IMG/VR virus record: IMGVR_UViG_3300007542_000226
Location: 1-21,685 of that record
Source: a virus
Reading direction: 5' to 3' (one strand)
DNA: 21,685 nt
Positions 1 to 8,086 of this stretch are shown in pieces (position 1 is the first letter of the stretch; each line of letters starts with the position of its first letter). A model generated the notes under the pieces. That model saw nothing but the letters and a program-made list of their open reading frames with translations, had not been told where the DNA came from and made no database searches. The position numbers were made by a program, and so were the translations under genes.

Positions 1-1134
1 CAAGTTGGCGCTGCCGGTCATCGAAACGCTTTGGAACATCACGACAATAAAATCCACGCCTGAGGGAATGGACGTGAAATTCGCTGAACTGCCTGAGGTC
101 GTTGTTTGGGTAGTGGCGTATGTGAAGCGGCCGGTAGCCAGGGCGTCGATGGCCTGGGCGATCTGTTCGGCAGCCACATAGCGCGGCACGGTGTCGGTGC
201 CCGCCTCCGCTTGGGCTTGGGTCATGGGTACCGGCGACGTGCCCTCTCGGAAATAGGACAGCATCTGCACGGTATCGGCTGCCGTGGCATAGAAGACCGC
301 CCGGTCGCCTGCTGCCGTGGTGATGTCAGCCCCGCCCAAATCGAGCGAGGCGCCGTCTGTCATCGTCAGGGCACCGTCGAATTGCAGCATGAACAGCAAC
401 CCGGCCGCGACCGTCATCGCGGAGAAGCCGGTGGTGCCGGTCACGTCGAAGTAATTGCCGTCGGTGTCGATCACCAAGGGCGAGGCGGACGCAATGTCGC
501 CTCCCTTGGCGAAAAACAGCCGGTGACTGTTCGGGTCCAGATCGCCGCCCAATTGTGGCGTGGTGTCCTCTACGACGTTGTAAATGCCAGGCGTAATCGG
601 CGCTACATTCAGAAGCAGGAAGGAATCGTCGGTCGCGTCATAGGTGACAAGGGCGGGCCGGTTCTGCTTCAAATCCGCCGCCGCGAGGGCCTGGGCATTG
701 AATTTCTTGACCGTCTTCGCACCAACGCTGTTGATGTTCAAAGTCGGCGTCGTCGTGGCGTTGTCGGCAGAAGGCCGGAACCAAATCGGCATCCCCTCCG
801 CGTATGCCGTGATCGCGGGGGACAGGTTGACCGTGATTACGTCTGCCGTTCCCCCTGCTGCCGCGTAGTTCGTGGAAGCATCCTGGACGGTCGCAACATC
901 CGCCAAGTCGTCGCGGACCGAAGCACTGCCTGCGTTGGTGACCCGATACCCGCCTAGATCAAGATTTGCGGTCGCCGCATTTTCACCATTCTTCGCCAGC
1001 GCCGCTTCGATGCCGGCGCGGAAGTTTTCGTTCTCAGCATCGAAACGGGATGCTTGGATTTTGATGGATCCATCGCGGTCGGTCGTCCAGTCATGGACCC
1101 GCGTAAAATTACCGCTACCGTCCCAGCCTGACAT
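1..1134 (-). CDS. Tail fibre / receptor-binding protein, N-terminal part (C-terminus beyond the window)
   Basis: The frame is open from an ATG at 1134 to the left edge, giving 378 residues with no stop. A GGAGG lies four bases before the ATG and decides the start. The N-terminus (SGWDGSGNFTRVHDW, then FDAENENF) resembles the short virion-attachment domain of podovirus tail fibres, which begin with a tryptophan-containing strand and an 'A..fDaE' helix. After that come Gly/Thr/Asp-rich beta segments: a domain around residues 95-160 (MPIWFRPSADNATTTPTLNI, then a 'VTYDATDDSFLLLN' strand) of a type repeated in many fibres, then LGGDLDPNSHRLFF and SLDLGGADITTAAGDR modules. It would be the distal, host-recognising tail part. 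The receptor-binding tip is not in the window. It is the last visible minus-strand gene, downstream of the ejection proteins, a normal place for a fibre. The tail fibre call is confident; receptor and fold are unknown. Confidence 0.85.
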   Translation of the reverse strand, partial: MSGWDGSGNFTRVHDWTTDRDGSIKIQASRFDAENENFRAGIEAALAKNGENAATANLDLGGYRVTNAGSASVRDDLADVATVQDASTNYAAAGGTADVITVNLSPAITAYAEGMPIWFRPSADNATTTPTLNINSVGAKTVKKFNAQALAAADLKQNRPALVTYDATDDSFLLLNVAPITPGIYNVVEDTTPQLGGDLDPNSHRLFFAKGGDIASASPLVIDTDGNYFDVTGTTGFSAMTVAAGLLFMLQFDGALTMTDGASLDLGGADITTAAGDRAVFYATAADTVQMLSYFREGTSPVPMTQAQAEAGTDTVPRYVAAEQIAQAIDALATGRFTYATTQTTTSGSSANFTSIPSGVDFIVVMFQSVSMTGSANL

Positions 1135-1144
1135 GTTTCCTCCA

Positions 1145-1173
1145 TGGACAATCGCCCGGAATCGCTATAGGAT
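1145..1173 (+). promoter_or_regulatory. Candidate sigma-70-like promoter for the plus-strand membrane gene
   Basis: TGGACA at 1145-1150 differs from the TTGACA consensus at one base. It is separated by exactly 17 bases from TAGGAT at 1168-1173, which matches the -10 consensus at four of six positions. The predicted start of transcription, about seven bases on, falls at or next to the ATG at 1180. The mRNA would then be leaderless or nearly so. It lies in the 45-base gap between two divergent genes. AGGA at 1169-1172 could instead act as a ribosome binding site if transcription begins further upstream. This is motif matching by eye only. Confidence 0.4.
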
Positions 1174-1179
1174 GCCGGG

Positions 1180-1503
1180 ATGCTCTACGTGTGGTGGTTG
1201 ATCGGAATTACGGCGGCGGCCTGGGTGGCCTTCGCCGTTCATCTGTACAGTGGCGCCGATCCGTATGCGCTCGGTGCGTGTGCGTTCGGGGCCGGACTGT
1301 TTCTTGGGTCCACCGTGTACGAAGCGTCTGTAAAAGACCGAGACATTGACGCCCTGCTTCTCGCCTGTTGCAGCGCCGTTGTGGGCGCAGCGATGGCGAT
1401 TGGACTCAAGTTGATCGGCAAATGGGAGACAGCATTCGGCGGTCTGTTTCTCGGCCTCTTATGGGCCTACTGGTACCGGCGGAAATTCGGTCACTGGCCC
1501 TGA
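1180..1503 (+). CDS. Small polytopic membrane protein, holin candidate
   Basis: This 107-residue protein is the only plus-strand gene in the window. It has four hydrophobic stretches: about residues 4-25 (WWLIGITAAAWVAFAVHL), 30-47, 63-82 (LLLACCSAVVGAAMAIGL) and 86-99, followed by a basic tail (YWYRRKFGHWP). A short charged loop (VKDRDID) separates the second and third spans. No reading frame on the other strand here looks protein-like, and aromatic residues cluster at the span edges, so I take it as real. It is divergent from the tail fibre gene and its last 13 bases overlap, tail to tail, the end of the large ejection protein gene. Phage proteins of this size and topology are often holins, but I see no sequence motif that proves this. 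Alternatives are a superinfection-exclusion or other membrane protein. No endolysin is visible nearby. Confidence 0.7.
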   Translation: MLYVWWLIGITAAAWVAFAVHLYSGADPYALGACAFGAGLFLGSTVYEASVKDRDIDALLLACCSAVVGAAMAIGLKLIGKWETAFGGLFLGLLWAYWYRRKFGHWP

Positions 1504-3791
1504 AGCATCCGCATGATGGCCTTGCGCCGGTCATCATCTCCCCCAGCCACAGCCCCCCCAAGGGCCGCTGCATAACCGGCCTCCGGCGCTCTGATGAGGG
1601 GTTGCATGGCCCGCCGCGCAAACATGTCGTTTCCGACATTCTCGGGATAGCGCGCCACCTGCCCGACAATCGGCATACGCTTGATAAAGGGGTTGTCGCG
1701 CAGCAAATTGATCCCAGAGCCGGAATTGTTGTAAACCCCCGCCGGGGCATTCAAGAGGGTGTCCGAAGACCGGGCCAGGGTGCGCAGTTGGGCAATTTCG
1801 GCCTTGGTGAACAACTCTTTTGCCACAGCCGGGCTGTCCCTGAGAAAGCGGGTCAATCGGCCGTTCCAGGATTCCGGGTTGCCTTGGAAGATTCTGGAAA
1901 AGGCTTCGTTCTTGACGCCCTGAAATTCCGCGCTGTCCTTCCCAAGCGTAGCCTTTAGCCGCATGATGGTCTTGTCGGCGCCCTTTGATGGCGCGACACC
2001 GGATTTGCCGAAAATCTTCTGGGCGAATTCTTCCGGGGCGATATTTTCCAGATCGTCGCCAACCCGCGATTTACCGACGCCGGCCATGATGTTCGGATCG
2101 TCATCGAACTTCTTCGCCATTTCCTTGCGGCGGGCGACGGCGTCCCGGTAGGCTTTGACGCTTTCCTTACTGCCCCGCTTGAAAGCGGAATCGTCCAGGC
2201 CATTCATGACGCCGTCGTGGATCTTCCTAAGACGGGCGGCGGCAGAGAATTGAGACGGATTCCCTTTCAGGTTCGTGAACAGCTTCCGGGCGTTCTCCAA
2301 TGCCGTTAGAGAGAGGGACGTGACGCCCTTCTGCTCGATCTTCTGCAGAATGGACCGAACGGCGGTTCTGACTTGGGGGTCGGTGTATTCCTGCGCCACC
2401 TGCCGAAGCTGGGTGGCGTAGTCCTTCAACGCTTCCGTGCTGATCTTGACATTGCCGTTGCGGGCCGCGTCGTATGCGGTCTTCACGGCCTTCCGCTCGG
2501 CAGTGTAAAGTTGATTCAGGCGGTCTTGCGCGCCCTTCATCGAAGCGCCGCGCGTATCCACCCTGGGAGCGCCCGTCACCCGTCCGGCAACCTCGTCACC
2601 GGCGTTTTCAAGCGCCTTCGATTGCCCTTGACGCAGGGCCGCGAGACGGGAGGCATCATCACCAAGGGACTGTGCCCCGCCCTTCGCCAGAACGTCTTCC
2701 CGGCCCAACTGTGCAGGATCGCGCGTGATCTGTCCGCGTGTCGGCTGCACATTGAGGCCGCGCGCCTCGGCAAGGCGGACCGCTTCTTCCGGGTTCTTGG
2801 CCTTGGCCAGAATCGGTTTCAACTGGCGGAGGGTTTCGGGGGTTAGATCGTCTGGATTGATGTTGTTCTTGCGCAGGAGGGCTTTTCCAGCGAGGCTCAA
2901 CTGATCGCCCTTGAACATGCGACCATTGCGCATCAGCCCCTTTAACGCGGTCCCCACCAGAAGGGTGCCACCAGCACCCAAAGCGGTCGCCGCGGCAGTA
3001 TCGCCGACCACATCGCCAAGGGTCTTCCCCGACCCAGCAAAGGCCGATCCTGCGCCCGTGACAGCCTCGACACCGCCCGTCGCCGCACCGGCGCGCGCGC
3101 TCATGCCAAGGATGCCAGCCCCCGCCCCCGCCGTTCTTGCAACCACAAAGATTTTTCCGATTTCCGAAATGGTGTCGGCAATATCCTGAAAGGACATGCC
3201 GCGCTGATTCAAAATGCGCTGCTCGCCGTTCGGGAGCGTGATAATCACGTCGTCACCGCGCACTTCGGTCTTTGCGCCTGGGAGGTTAAATTCGATGATC
3301 TTGGCGCGGCGCTTCGCATCCGGCTCCGCGATGAAGGCAGCCCCCATCTTCATGTGCCAGACATTGGATTTGCCGGGGATTCGCTCGGCGCCTAATTCTT
3401 TCAGCGGCTTCCCGTCCGGACCCTTGATGGGCTCGTATTTGCCCTGCCTCCGGAAGAAATGAATGGCCGGGGTTTTGTCGCCCATCATGCCGCCGCCGGG
3501 GATCTCCATCGGCAAGCCGCGCGCCCGCGCATAGACTTCGGACGGGTCGGGCATTTCAGGCGTTTGCGGATCAGGCGTTTGGGGTGGCTGGTCCGGGAAC
3601 ATCTTCTGTGCGACCCCTTGCGGCGTCGAACCGACCCGGCGGATCATCCATTTACCACCGACGAGATACGCCTCATCCCCGGCTTCGTTGGTTGCCTTCT
3701 GTTCCGGCGTGGTCCACTGCCCGCCGACCAGAATCTTAACCTCGCCGTTTTCGTTGGTCGCGAAGTGGCCCTTGGGGATTTCGTTTTCCAT
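1491..3791 (-). CDS. Large internal virion / DNA-ejection protein
   Basis: This 766-residue protein has four parts. First is a short N-terminal tandem motif, GEVKILVGGQW (residues 16-26) and DEAYLVGGKW (39-48), each a likely beta hairpin. A Pro-rich linker follows (about 68-84). Next is a globular stretch to about residue 200, then a long Gly/Ala-rich hydrophobic region (about 211-286, for example ATALGAGGTLLVGTALKG). The rest is mostly helical and rich in Lys, Arg, Glu and Gln, ending in another small hydrophobic patch (APEAGYAAALGGAVAGG). Size, hydrophobic middle and helical remainder fit proteins stored in podovirus heads and ejected into the cell envelope. I see no clear transglycosylase or peptidase motif. 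The ATG follows directly after the TAG of the upstream gene with only a weak ribosome site, suggesting coupled translation. Role is inferred from position and composition. Confidence 0.75.
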   Translation of the reverse strand: MENEIPKGHFATNENGEVKILVGGQWTTPEQKATNEAGDEAYLVGGKWMIRRVGSTPQGVAQKMFPDQPPQTPDPQTPEMPDPSEVYARARGLPMEIPGGGMMGDKTPAIHFFRRQGKYEPIKGPDGKPLKELGAERIPGKSNVWHMKMGAAFIAEPDAKRRAKIIEFNLPGAKTEVRGDDVIITLPNGEQRILNQRGMSFQDIADTISEIGKIFVVARTAGAGAGILGMSARAGAATGGVEAVTGAGSAFAGSGKTLGDVVGDTAAATALGAGGTLLVGTALKGLMRNGRMFKGDQLSLAGKALLRKNNINPDDLTPETLRQLKPILAKAKNPEEAVRLAEARGLNVQPTRGQITRDPAQLGREDVLAKGGAQSLGDDASRLAALRQGQSKALENAGDEVAGRVTGAPRVDTRGASMKGAQDRLNQLYTAERKAVKTAYDAARNGNVKISTEALKDYATQLRQVAQEYTDPQVRTAVRSILQKIEQKGVTSLSLTALENARKLFTNLKGNPSQFSAAARLRKIHDGVMNGLDDSAFKRGSKESVKAYRDAVARRKEMAKKFDDDPNIMAGVGKSRVGDDLENIAPEEFAQKIFGKSGVAPSKGADKTIMRLKATLGKDSAEFQGVKNEAFSRIFQGNPESWNGRLTRFLRDSPAVAKELFTKAEIAQLRTLARSSDTLLNAPAGVYNNSGSGINLLRDNPFIKRMPIVGQVARYPENVGNDMFARRAMQPLIRAPEAGYAAALGGAVAGGDDDRRKAIMRMLQGQ

Positions 3792-4817
3792 CTACTGGAC
3801 CTTGAATCCTTTGGGGGGAGCCGGAGGGGTCGAGGGAGGCGTCGAGGGGGGTGTCGGAGGCGCGTCCGGCATAAGGGGATTGGCCCTGGTGTATTCGTTC
3901 CATTTCTCGGCAAAGCCGTCGAGCGACCGATTTTTGGGGTCTCGACGGTACTGCAGCATCATCTTCGACTTCAGCGCCTGGCGCTGCGCCATTTGGGACA
4001 GCAAACCGATGAGTTTTTGGTTGCCCTCCGGCGTATTGGACAGATTGGGAAGCTGCTGCTGCAAATAGCCCCACTCACGGTCCGAAACGGCGCCCTTCAG
4101 GTTTGCCATCTGTTGCATGACCAGCCGCTTGGAAATGGCCTGGAAAACCTGCACGTTCGCGATTTGATCGCCTGTTAGGCCGAGCGCCTTTGGATCCAAA
4201 CCGAACCGCTTGGCATATTGCGCGGCCTGCGCCTGCGTCAGCGTGCCCGGACCGGACGGGATGGTCTTCTGAAGTTTGGAGAGGGCCTGGAGTTTGGTCA
4301 GCGTGTCCGACGCCTCGATGGATTGCTTCTGTGCCCCCACGATGGTCTTCGCATCGGCCTTGCCCATCGCCTTCGCGAACTCGGTCTCGCGCTTGTTCAT
4401 GATAGTGACAACCGTTCGCCCGGCGGCAGCGCGCTGCATCTTCATCGGATGCAGGGCCCTCTCCACCGCGATCTTCATCGCCATCTTTTGCTGCGCGTTG
4501 GCTAGATCGGCTTTGCTCTTTATCTTGGCCTGCAAACCGGACAAGTAGAGACCTTGGCTGAGGCCCTGGGTGCGCGGGTTCTTCGCCAGCATGGCCGCGA
4601 TCTTCTGCGGATCGGCGTTCGGATCGGCAAAGGCTTTCTGCAGAAGCTGATTCGCCTCCTCCCGGCCCTTCTTCTCCCGGTAGTGACCTACTCCAAACTG
4701 AGCAAGCCGACCGAGCGGCTGCAGCCAATTTGACATGGGCGCCTGGGTCTGGGATTGCTGAATCAAGGCCCGCGCCATCGGGTCGAAGATTTGAGACTGT
4801 CCGGACGATCCCAGCAT
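3792..4817 (-). CDS. Helical internal virion protein with Pro/Thr-rich C-terminal tail
   Basis: This 341-residue protein is almost wholly helical and rich in Gln, Lys, Ala and Met: 'KGREEANQLLQKAFADPNAD', then long basic helices around residues 95-170. It ends in a low-complexity tail of PPTPPSTPPSTPPAPP type (about residues 318-333) and a final KGFKVQ. I see no enzymatic motif. A GGAGG six bases before the ATG at 4817 supports the start, and only two bases separate it from the stop of the previous gene. The genes on both sides also look like virion proteins, so I infer an internal or ejected virion component. The Pro-rich tail could be a flexible tether or an interaction site. I do not recognise the family with confidence. 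Confidence 0.65.
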   Translation of the reverse strand: MLGSSGQSQIFDPMARALIQQSQTQAPMSNWLQPLGRLAQFGVGHYREKKGREEANQLLQKAFADPNADPQKIAAMLAKNPRTQGLSQGLYLSGLQAKIKSKADLANAQQKMAMKIAVERALHPMKMQRAAAGRTVVTIMNKRETEFAKAMGKADAKTIVGAQKQSIEASDTLTKLQALSKLQKTIPSGPGTLTQAQAAQYAKRFGLDPKALGLTGDQIANVQVFQAISKRLVMQQMANLKGAVSDREWGYLQQQLPNLSNTPEGNQKLIGLLSQMAQRQALKSKMMLQYRRDPKNRSLDGFAEKWNEYTRANPLMPDAPPTPPSTPPSTPPAPPKGFKVQ

Positions 4818-4819
4818 CG

Positions 4820-5218
4820 TTAGCCTCCGAAGTGCATGTTGAATTCTTGCGGCGTCATGCCCAGCCGCTGCATCGCTTCACTGCGGTACATCAGGCCGTC
4901 AGCGGTCGGTCCGACCGGCACGCCGCCATAATCGCCGACACCCAACGCCTGCGCGATCTGCTGCCGCTGCGCAGCCGTCAGAAGATCGGGCGGCGCCTCA
5001 TTCGGCGCAGGGGCCATCGATCCGTCTTGCGGCAGGATGTTGCTTGTGGGCCCGCTCACACTCTGAAGGGCATCGGCCATCCCTGGCATGACAAACCCCG
5101 GCGGGGCCGTCCCGTTCGGTGTCGGGCCGAAATTGCCAGCCTGCAGCCGCGCTGCGGCGGGACCAGCCGGCATCACGCCCTGACCGTCTTTGAGAAAGAC
5201 TCCGTTACCCTGAAACAT
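4820..5218 (-). CDS. Pro/Gly-rich small protein of the virion module, unknown
   Basis: This is a 132-residue protein with a disordered-looking first half (many Pro, Gly, Asn and Ala; e.g. GPTPNGTAPPGFVMPGM). A short helical or folded C-terminal part follows (LLTAAQRQQIAQALGVGDYG, then EAMQRLGMTPQEFNMHFGG). A consensus AGGAGG lies five bases before the ATG at 5218. It sits between two putative internal virion proteins and is nearly continuous with both, so a virion or assembly role is likely. I do not recognise the family and give no function. Similar Pro/Gly-rich linkers followed by a small helical domain occur in adaptor or tape-like proteins, but that is only an analogy. Confidence 0.6.
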   Translation of the reverse strand: MFQGNGVFLKDGQGVMPAGPAAARLQAGNFGPTPNGTAPPGFVMPGMADALQSVSGPTSNILPQDGSMAPAPNEAPPDLLTAAQRQQIAQALGVGDYGGVPVGPTADGLMYRSEAMQRLGMTPQEFNMHFGG

Positions 5219-5226
5219 GCTGCCTC

Positions 5227-6153
5227 CTAGAGATACGCGCCCATTGCGGCCGAGCCAAGGCTAAAGACGCCCTGCATCATCGCGTTGCGGTTGGCATTCG
5301 ATTGCCGGTTTGCCGCCATCGCCTGCTGATTGGCCAATTGATACGGGCCCATCACATCGACGCTGGCGGGACCGAAGAAACTCTGGCTCTGGATCGGCTG
5401 AACCGGCTGCAGTCCAAGCAAGCCGCCCAATTCGGACAACTCCTGAGATCGAAGCGCCTGGTTTTCCTGCACCGCTTGCGCCCGGTTCTGATTGAGGAAA
5501 GACGCCTGATTGAGTTGGTCCTGAATCTGCGCATTTCTCGCGCTCATAGACTGCCCGAACAGCCGCGAATCCTCCGCCCGGCCTGCTCCCACGGCATCAA
5601 GGGCGAGCTTGCCATATTGCTCATTCTGGGAGCGGCGCAGATCCTCGAAATCGGTGCCGAAGGCTTCCGATCCCCTCGGTAGCCCTTGATTGACCAGCTT
5701 CGTTTCCAGCCGGTCGGTTTGCCGGTCGAAGACAGGTTGCAAGAGCCCCATACCGCGATCAAAAGTGGCCCGCTCGGCGGAATTGATCTGGTCCGCGAAT
5801 CCCCCCGACCTCGGCGCATCATCGACTTTGGTGTAATCGAGATTGAACTGCCGTTCTGGGAACTGAGTGACGTCAATGGGCGCCAGCGGCAGATTCTGGA
5901 TGCGGGGCGCGGCGGTTTCCTGAGCGATCAGGGAAAGGTCTTCGCGGCCCTGCCGAAAGCGTTGCTGGAACGGGCTCTCTTCCAGGAAAGCCGCAGACCC
6001 TCCGGTGCTCGGCTTGAATTGCCCGTTCGACCCCACGTTGCCAAAGATCAAATTGCCCTGCGGCCCGAACTGCGTGATGCGGTTCTGTTGGGCCTGCTGG
6101 TTGATCAAGTCCTGCGGATTGTATTGTGGGGTACTGCTGCCGCGCTTACCCAT
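5227..6153 (-). CDS. Internal virion / ejection-associated protein
   Basis: This 308-residue protein begins MGKRGSSTPQYNPQDLINQQ. It has a Gln/Asn-rich N-terminal half with Pro- and Phe-containing segments (PAPIDVTQFPE-like region near residues 90-105). A long helical stretch rich in Arg, Gln, Glu and Asn follows (about 120-240). The C-terminus is short and hydrophobic, GVFSLGSAAMGAYL. The N-terminal 'MGK...P' and the small hydrophobic Gly/Ala end are shared by many podovirus proteins found next to ejection proteins, which is family knowledge recalled rather than searched. The ATG lies inside the end of the acetyltransferase gene (8-base overlap) with GAGGAAGG upstream. No catalytic motif is visible. 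An internal or ejected virion role is inferred from neighbours. Confidence 0.65.
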   Translation of the reverse strand: MGKRGSSTPQYNPQDLINQQAQQNRITQFGPQGNLIFGNVGSNGQFKPSTGGSAAFLEESPFQQRFRQGREDLSLIAQETAAPRIQNLPLAPIDVTQFPERQFNLDYTKVDDAPRSGGFADQINSAERATFDRGMGLLQPVFDRQTDRLETKLVNQGLPRGSEAFGTDFEDLRRSQNEQYGKLALDAVGAGRAEDSRLFGQSMSARNAQIQDQLNQASFLNQNRAQAVQENQALRSQELSELGGLLGLQPVQPIQSQSFFGPASVDVMGPYQLANQQAMAANRQSNANRNAMMQGVFSLGSAAMGAYL

Positions 6154-6574
6154 ATTTGCCTTCCTCGAAATCCTCTCTCAGGAGCCCGTATACGATTAGG
6201 GTTGACCCATCGGGCGCACCCTTGCGGATAGCCCCCTCACGCTTGAATCCGATGCCCTCCACGAGCTTGCGGGACCGCTTGTGGCTCTTGCGGATGAGCG
6301 CCGTGATTCGGCTGCACCCAAAGACCCGGAACGGCGTGCCCAGCACGACCGAAAGCGCCTGGCGGGTTGCCCAGCGCGGGTTATCGGCGGCGAAGCTGAT
6401 TTCACAATTGCCGCCGCCTTCCCATGTGATCAGCCCGGTATACACCGCGACGGCGGTCAGCTTGTTATTGCGGCAAATCCCGATGGCGGCCGGGTTGTCG
6501 AAGCCTTCCACGCCCCGCAGCCGTTTCGCGGCCCAATCCGTCAGGTAATCGAGGGGGCCCGTGACAACTTGCAT
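6146..6574 (-). CDS. GNAT-family acetyltransferase
   Basis: This is a 142-residue protein, the normal length for a single GNAT domain. The strand 'KLTAVAVYTGLITWEGGG' is followed by CEISFAADNPRWATRQAL, which matches the strand and helix that bind acetyl-CoA in this phage-borne group. The later RITALIRKSHKRSRKLVEGI and GFKREGAIRKGAPDGSTLIVYG give the usual C-terminal signature (neighbour-residue helix, 'lGFkrEG..r.g..dG....yg'). The acceptor substrate is unknown. It begins on a TAATG junction with the tail-nozzle gene (TAA 6576-6574, ATG 6574-6572), so its translation is probably coupled. It would therefore be made late, with virion proteins. Acetylation of a virion or host protein is inference only. 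Confidence 0.85.
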   Translation of the reverse strand: MQVVTGPLDYLTDWAAKRLRGVEGFDNPAAIGICRNNKLTAVAVYTGLITWEGGGNCEISFAADNPRWATRQALSVVLGTPFRVFGCSRITALIRKSHKRSRKLVEGIGFKREGAIRKGAPDGSTLIVYGLLREDFEEGKYG

Positions 6575-8067
6575 TAGGTCAGCCCGAATCCGGTTTCATA
6601 GACATAGTCCGTCCGGTACCAGACCAGATTCTCGACCTGCCCGGCGTAGCGCAGCCGGAGCGAGGCCGCGTGCCCCTCCCCCGTGACTGAAAGCCAGCCG
6701 TCGCGCGTCGTTGCTTCCGGGGACCAGAATTCGTCATCCCAATAGACGTCGTCCCAAGAGACGCCGGGCGATTCGGTGGACGTGCTTTGTTCCACCAGAA
6801 CCTCGCCGAAGTCATAGGCAATGCCCTGCGTGAGCGACAGCGCGCCCGATCCCGAAACCAGGGTCCGGGCCTGCGAAAACCGCTTGGGAACGGGGGTCCG
6901 GAACGCATTCCAGGCCGTCTGCGCTTCCGCCGTGATGTTGGCGGACGCATCGGCGGCCCCGGTATCGGCCTTGAAAACCACCCCGTTGGTATGCCCAAAG
7001 TAGAGATTGTCGTTATAGAGCCCCCAGCACCGGGCGTTCATGTCCGTGAACCGGCACCATGCCCCCGTGACGGTGTTTAGGACGTGCTGGACATATTCGT
7101 TTGAATTCTTGGGCACGTTCACGAGAACCCGCGTCCCTTTCGGGTAATGCAGCACCTGCCAGCCAAAATTTCCGGAATACAGGCCCGCTGCCTCGACAGC
7201 GGCGCCGGTGATCTTCGATTCCTGGGTCCGCAGCCGGCCCTTCCGCCAGACCTCGGCAAAGGACACATATCCATCCTTGGTCGCGACGAACAGATCCCCA
7301 GCCACCTTAGCGATTGCGCGGCGGTCCACCGGCGGGCCAATGTTGTAAATGCCGACGATGCCAAACGCCGACGAATCGCCGGGGTCGGTGCCCTCATAAA
7401 CAATGGCCTGCCCAGACGAGAGCAGGATGACCAGCCGGTCGTCCACGCCCTGCCCGGCGTCCATCGTCCAGGTTCCCATGCAGACGATATTGCCGCCAAG
7501 ATTGGAGACTCGCGACAAGGGAAACTTCGTCAAGGTGCCCGTCACCGCATTGATCGCCGCGTACCAGAAGTCCTGGCTGTCCTTCTCCCAGAAGAAAAGC
7601 CGGTTCTTGAAAACCTCCACACCGACCAGATCGGCGTTGGTCAGGCCCGATCCGCTCCACGACGGCGTGGAAATCGCGCCGTTATACATCTGCGGCGCAT
7701 CCTCACCGTTCACGAGGTGAAGCTGACCGTTGAAGTTGACTGCCTGCCACTTGTTCGACGTGTAGCCGGTCTGAATGCTGGTCGCAGCGCCAGCGGAAGT
7801 GGCGTTGTACAGCCCGCCCCCGCCTGCCGCGATCAATTGCCGGGTCGTTCCGGCGTGATATTCAACCAACGTCTGCACATCGCCATTCCCAACGCCTGTT
7901 GCGTGCTGGGAGGTGCCTTTGCGCACAGAAATCTTGCCGGTCTCTGGAAACCAGTTGTCCAAGACAATGGCATCCGTCGGCGGCATGGAATCTAGAGCGT
8001 CGCGCGTGTTCCACCCCCCAACGGGAGCGGTGACGCTGCGCATGGTGGACCGGGGCCGGCCCCGCAT
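6574..8067 (-). CDS. Tail nozzle / tail accessory protein (P22 gp10- or T7 gp12-like)
   Basis: This is a 497-residue beta-rich protein from the ATG at 8067. Its N-terminal GGWNTRDALDSMPPTDAIVL and DNWFPETGKISVRKG match the 'a..GGlN......l....a..l.N..p......RrG' opening of podovirus tail nozzle proteins. That opening is followed by repeated propeller-like strands (e.g. AVNFNGQLHLVNGEDAPQMY, GDLFVATKDGYVSF). These proteins form a ring under the connector through which DNA leaves. The frame is open further upstream to 8142, but that part overlaps the connector gene and looks random. The ATGs at 8067 and 8043 are the realistic starts, and neither has a strong ribosome site. I prefer 8067, 19 bases after the previous stop. 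The connector gene directly upstream supports the call. Confidence 0.8.
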   Translation of the reverse strand: MRGRPRSTMRSVTAPVGGWNTRDALDSMPPTDAIVLDNWFPETGKISVRKGTSQHATGVGNGDVQTLVEYHAGTTRQLIAAGGGGLYNATSAGAATSIQTGYTSNKWQAVNFNGQLHLVNGEDAPQMYNGAISTPSWSGSGLTNADLVGVEVFKNRLFFWEKDSQDFWYAAINAVTGTLTKFPLSRVSNLGGNIVCMGTWTMDAGQGVDDRLVILLSSGQAIVYEGTDPGDSSAFGIVGIYNIGPPVDRRAIAKVAGDLFVATKDGYVSFAEVWRKGRLRTQESKITGAAVEAAGLYSGNFGWQVLHYPKGTRVLVNVPKNSNEYVQHVLNTVTGAWCRFTDMNARCWGLYNDNLYFGHTNGVVFKADTGAADASANITAEAQTAWNAFRTPVPKRFSQARTLVSGSGALSLTQGIAYDFGEVLVEQSTSTESPGVSWDDVYWDDEFWSPEATTRDGWLSVTGEGHAASLRLRYAGQVENLVWYRTDYVYETGFGLT

Positions 8068-8086
8068 CTGTTGAATGACGCGGGGG

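Noticed and set aside
954-1151. 65-residue minus-strand frame beginning MSMEETC
   Set aside because: It is out of frame with the tail fibre gene that starts at 1134 with a strong ribosome site, and its Lys/Arg/Met-rich sequence is shadow-like.
3015-3045. GSGKT in the large ejection protein as a nucleotide-binding P-loop
   Set aside because: It lies in an Ala/Gly-rich hydrophobic stretch (FAGSGKTLGDVVGD) with no preceding beta strand pattern, Walker B or ATPase context.
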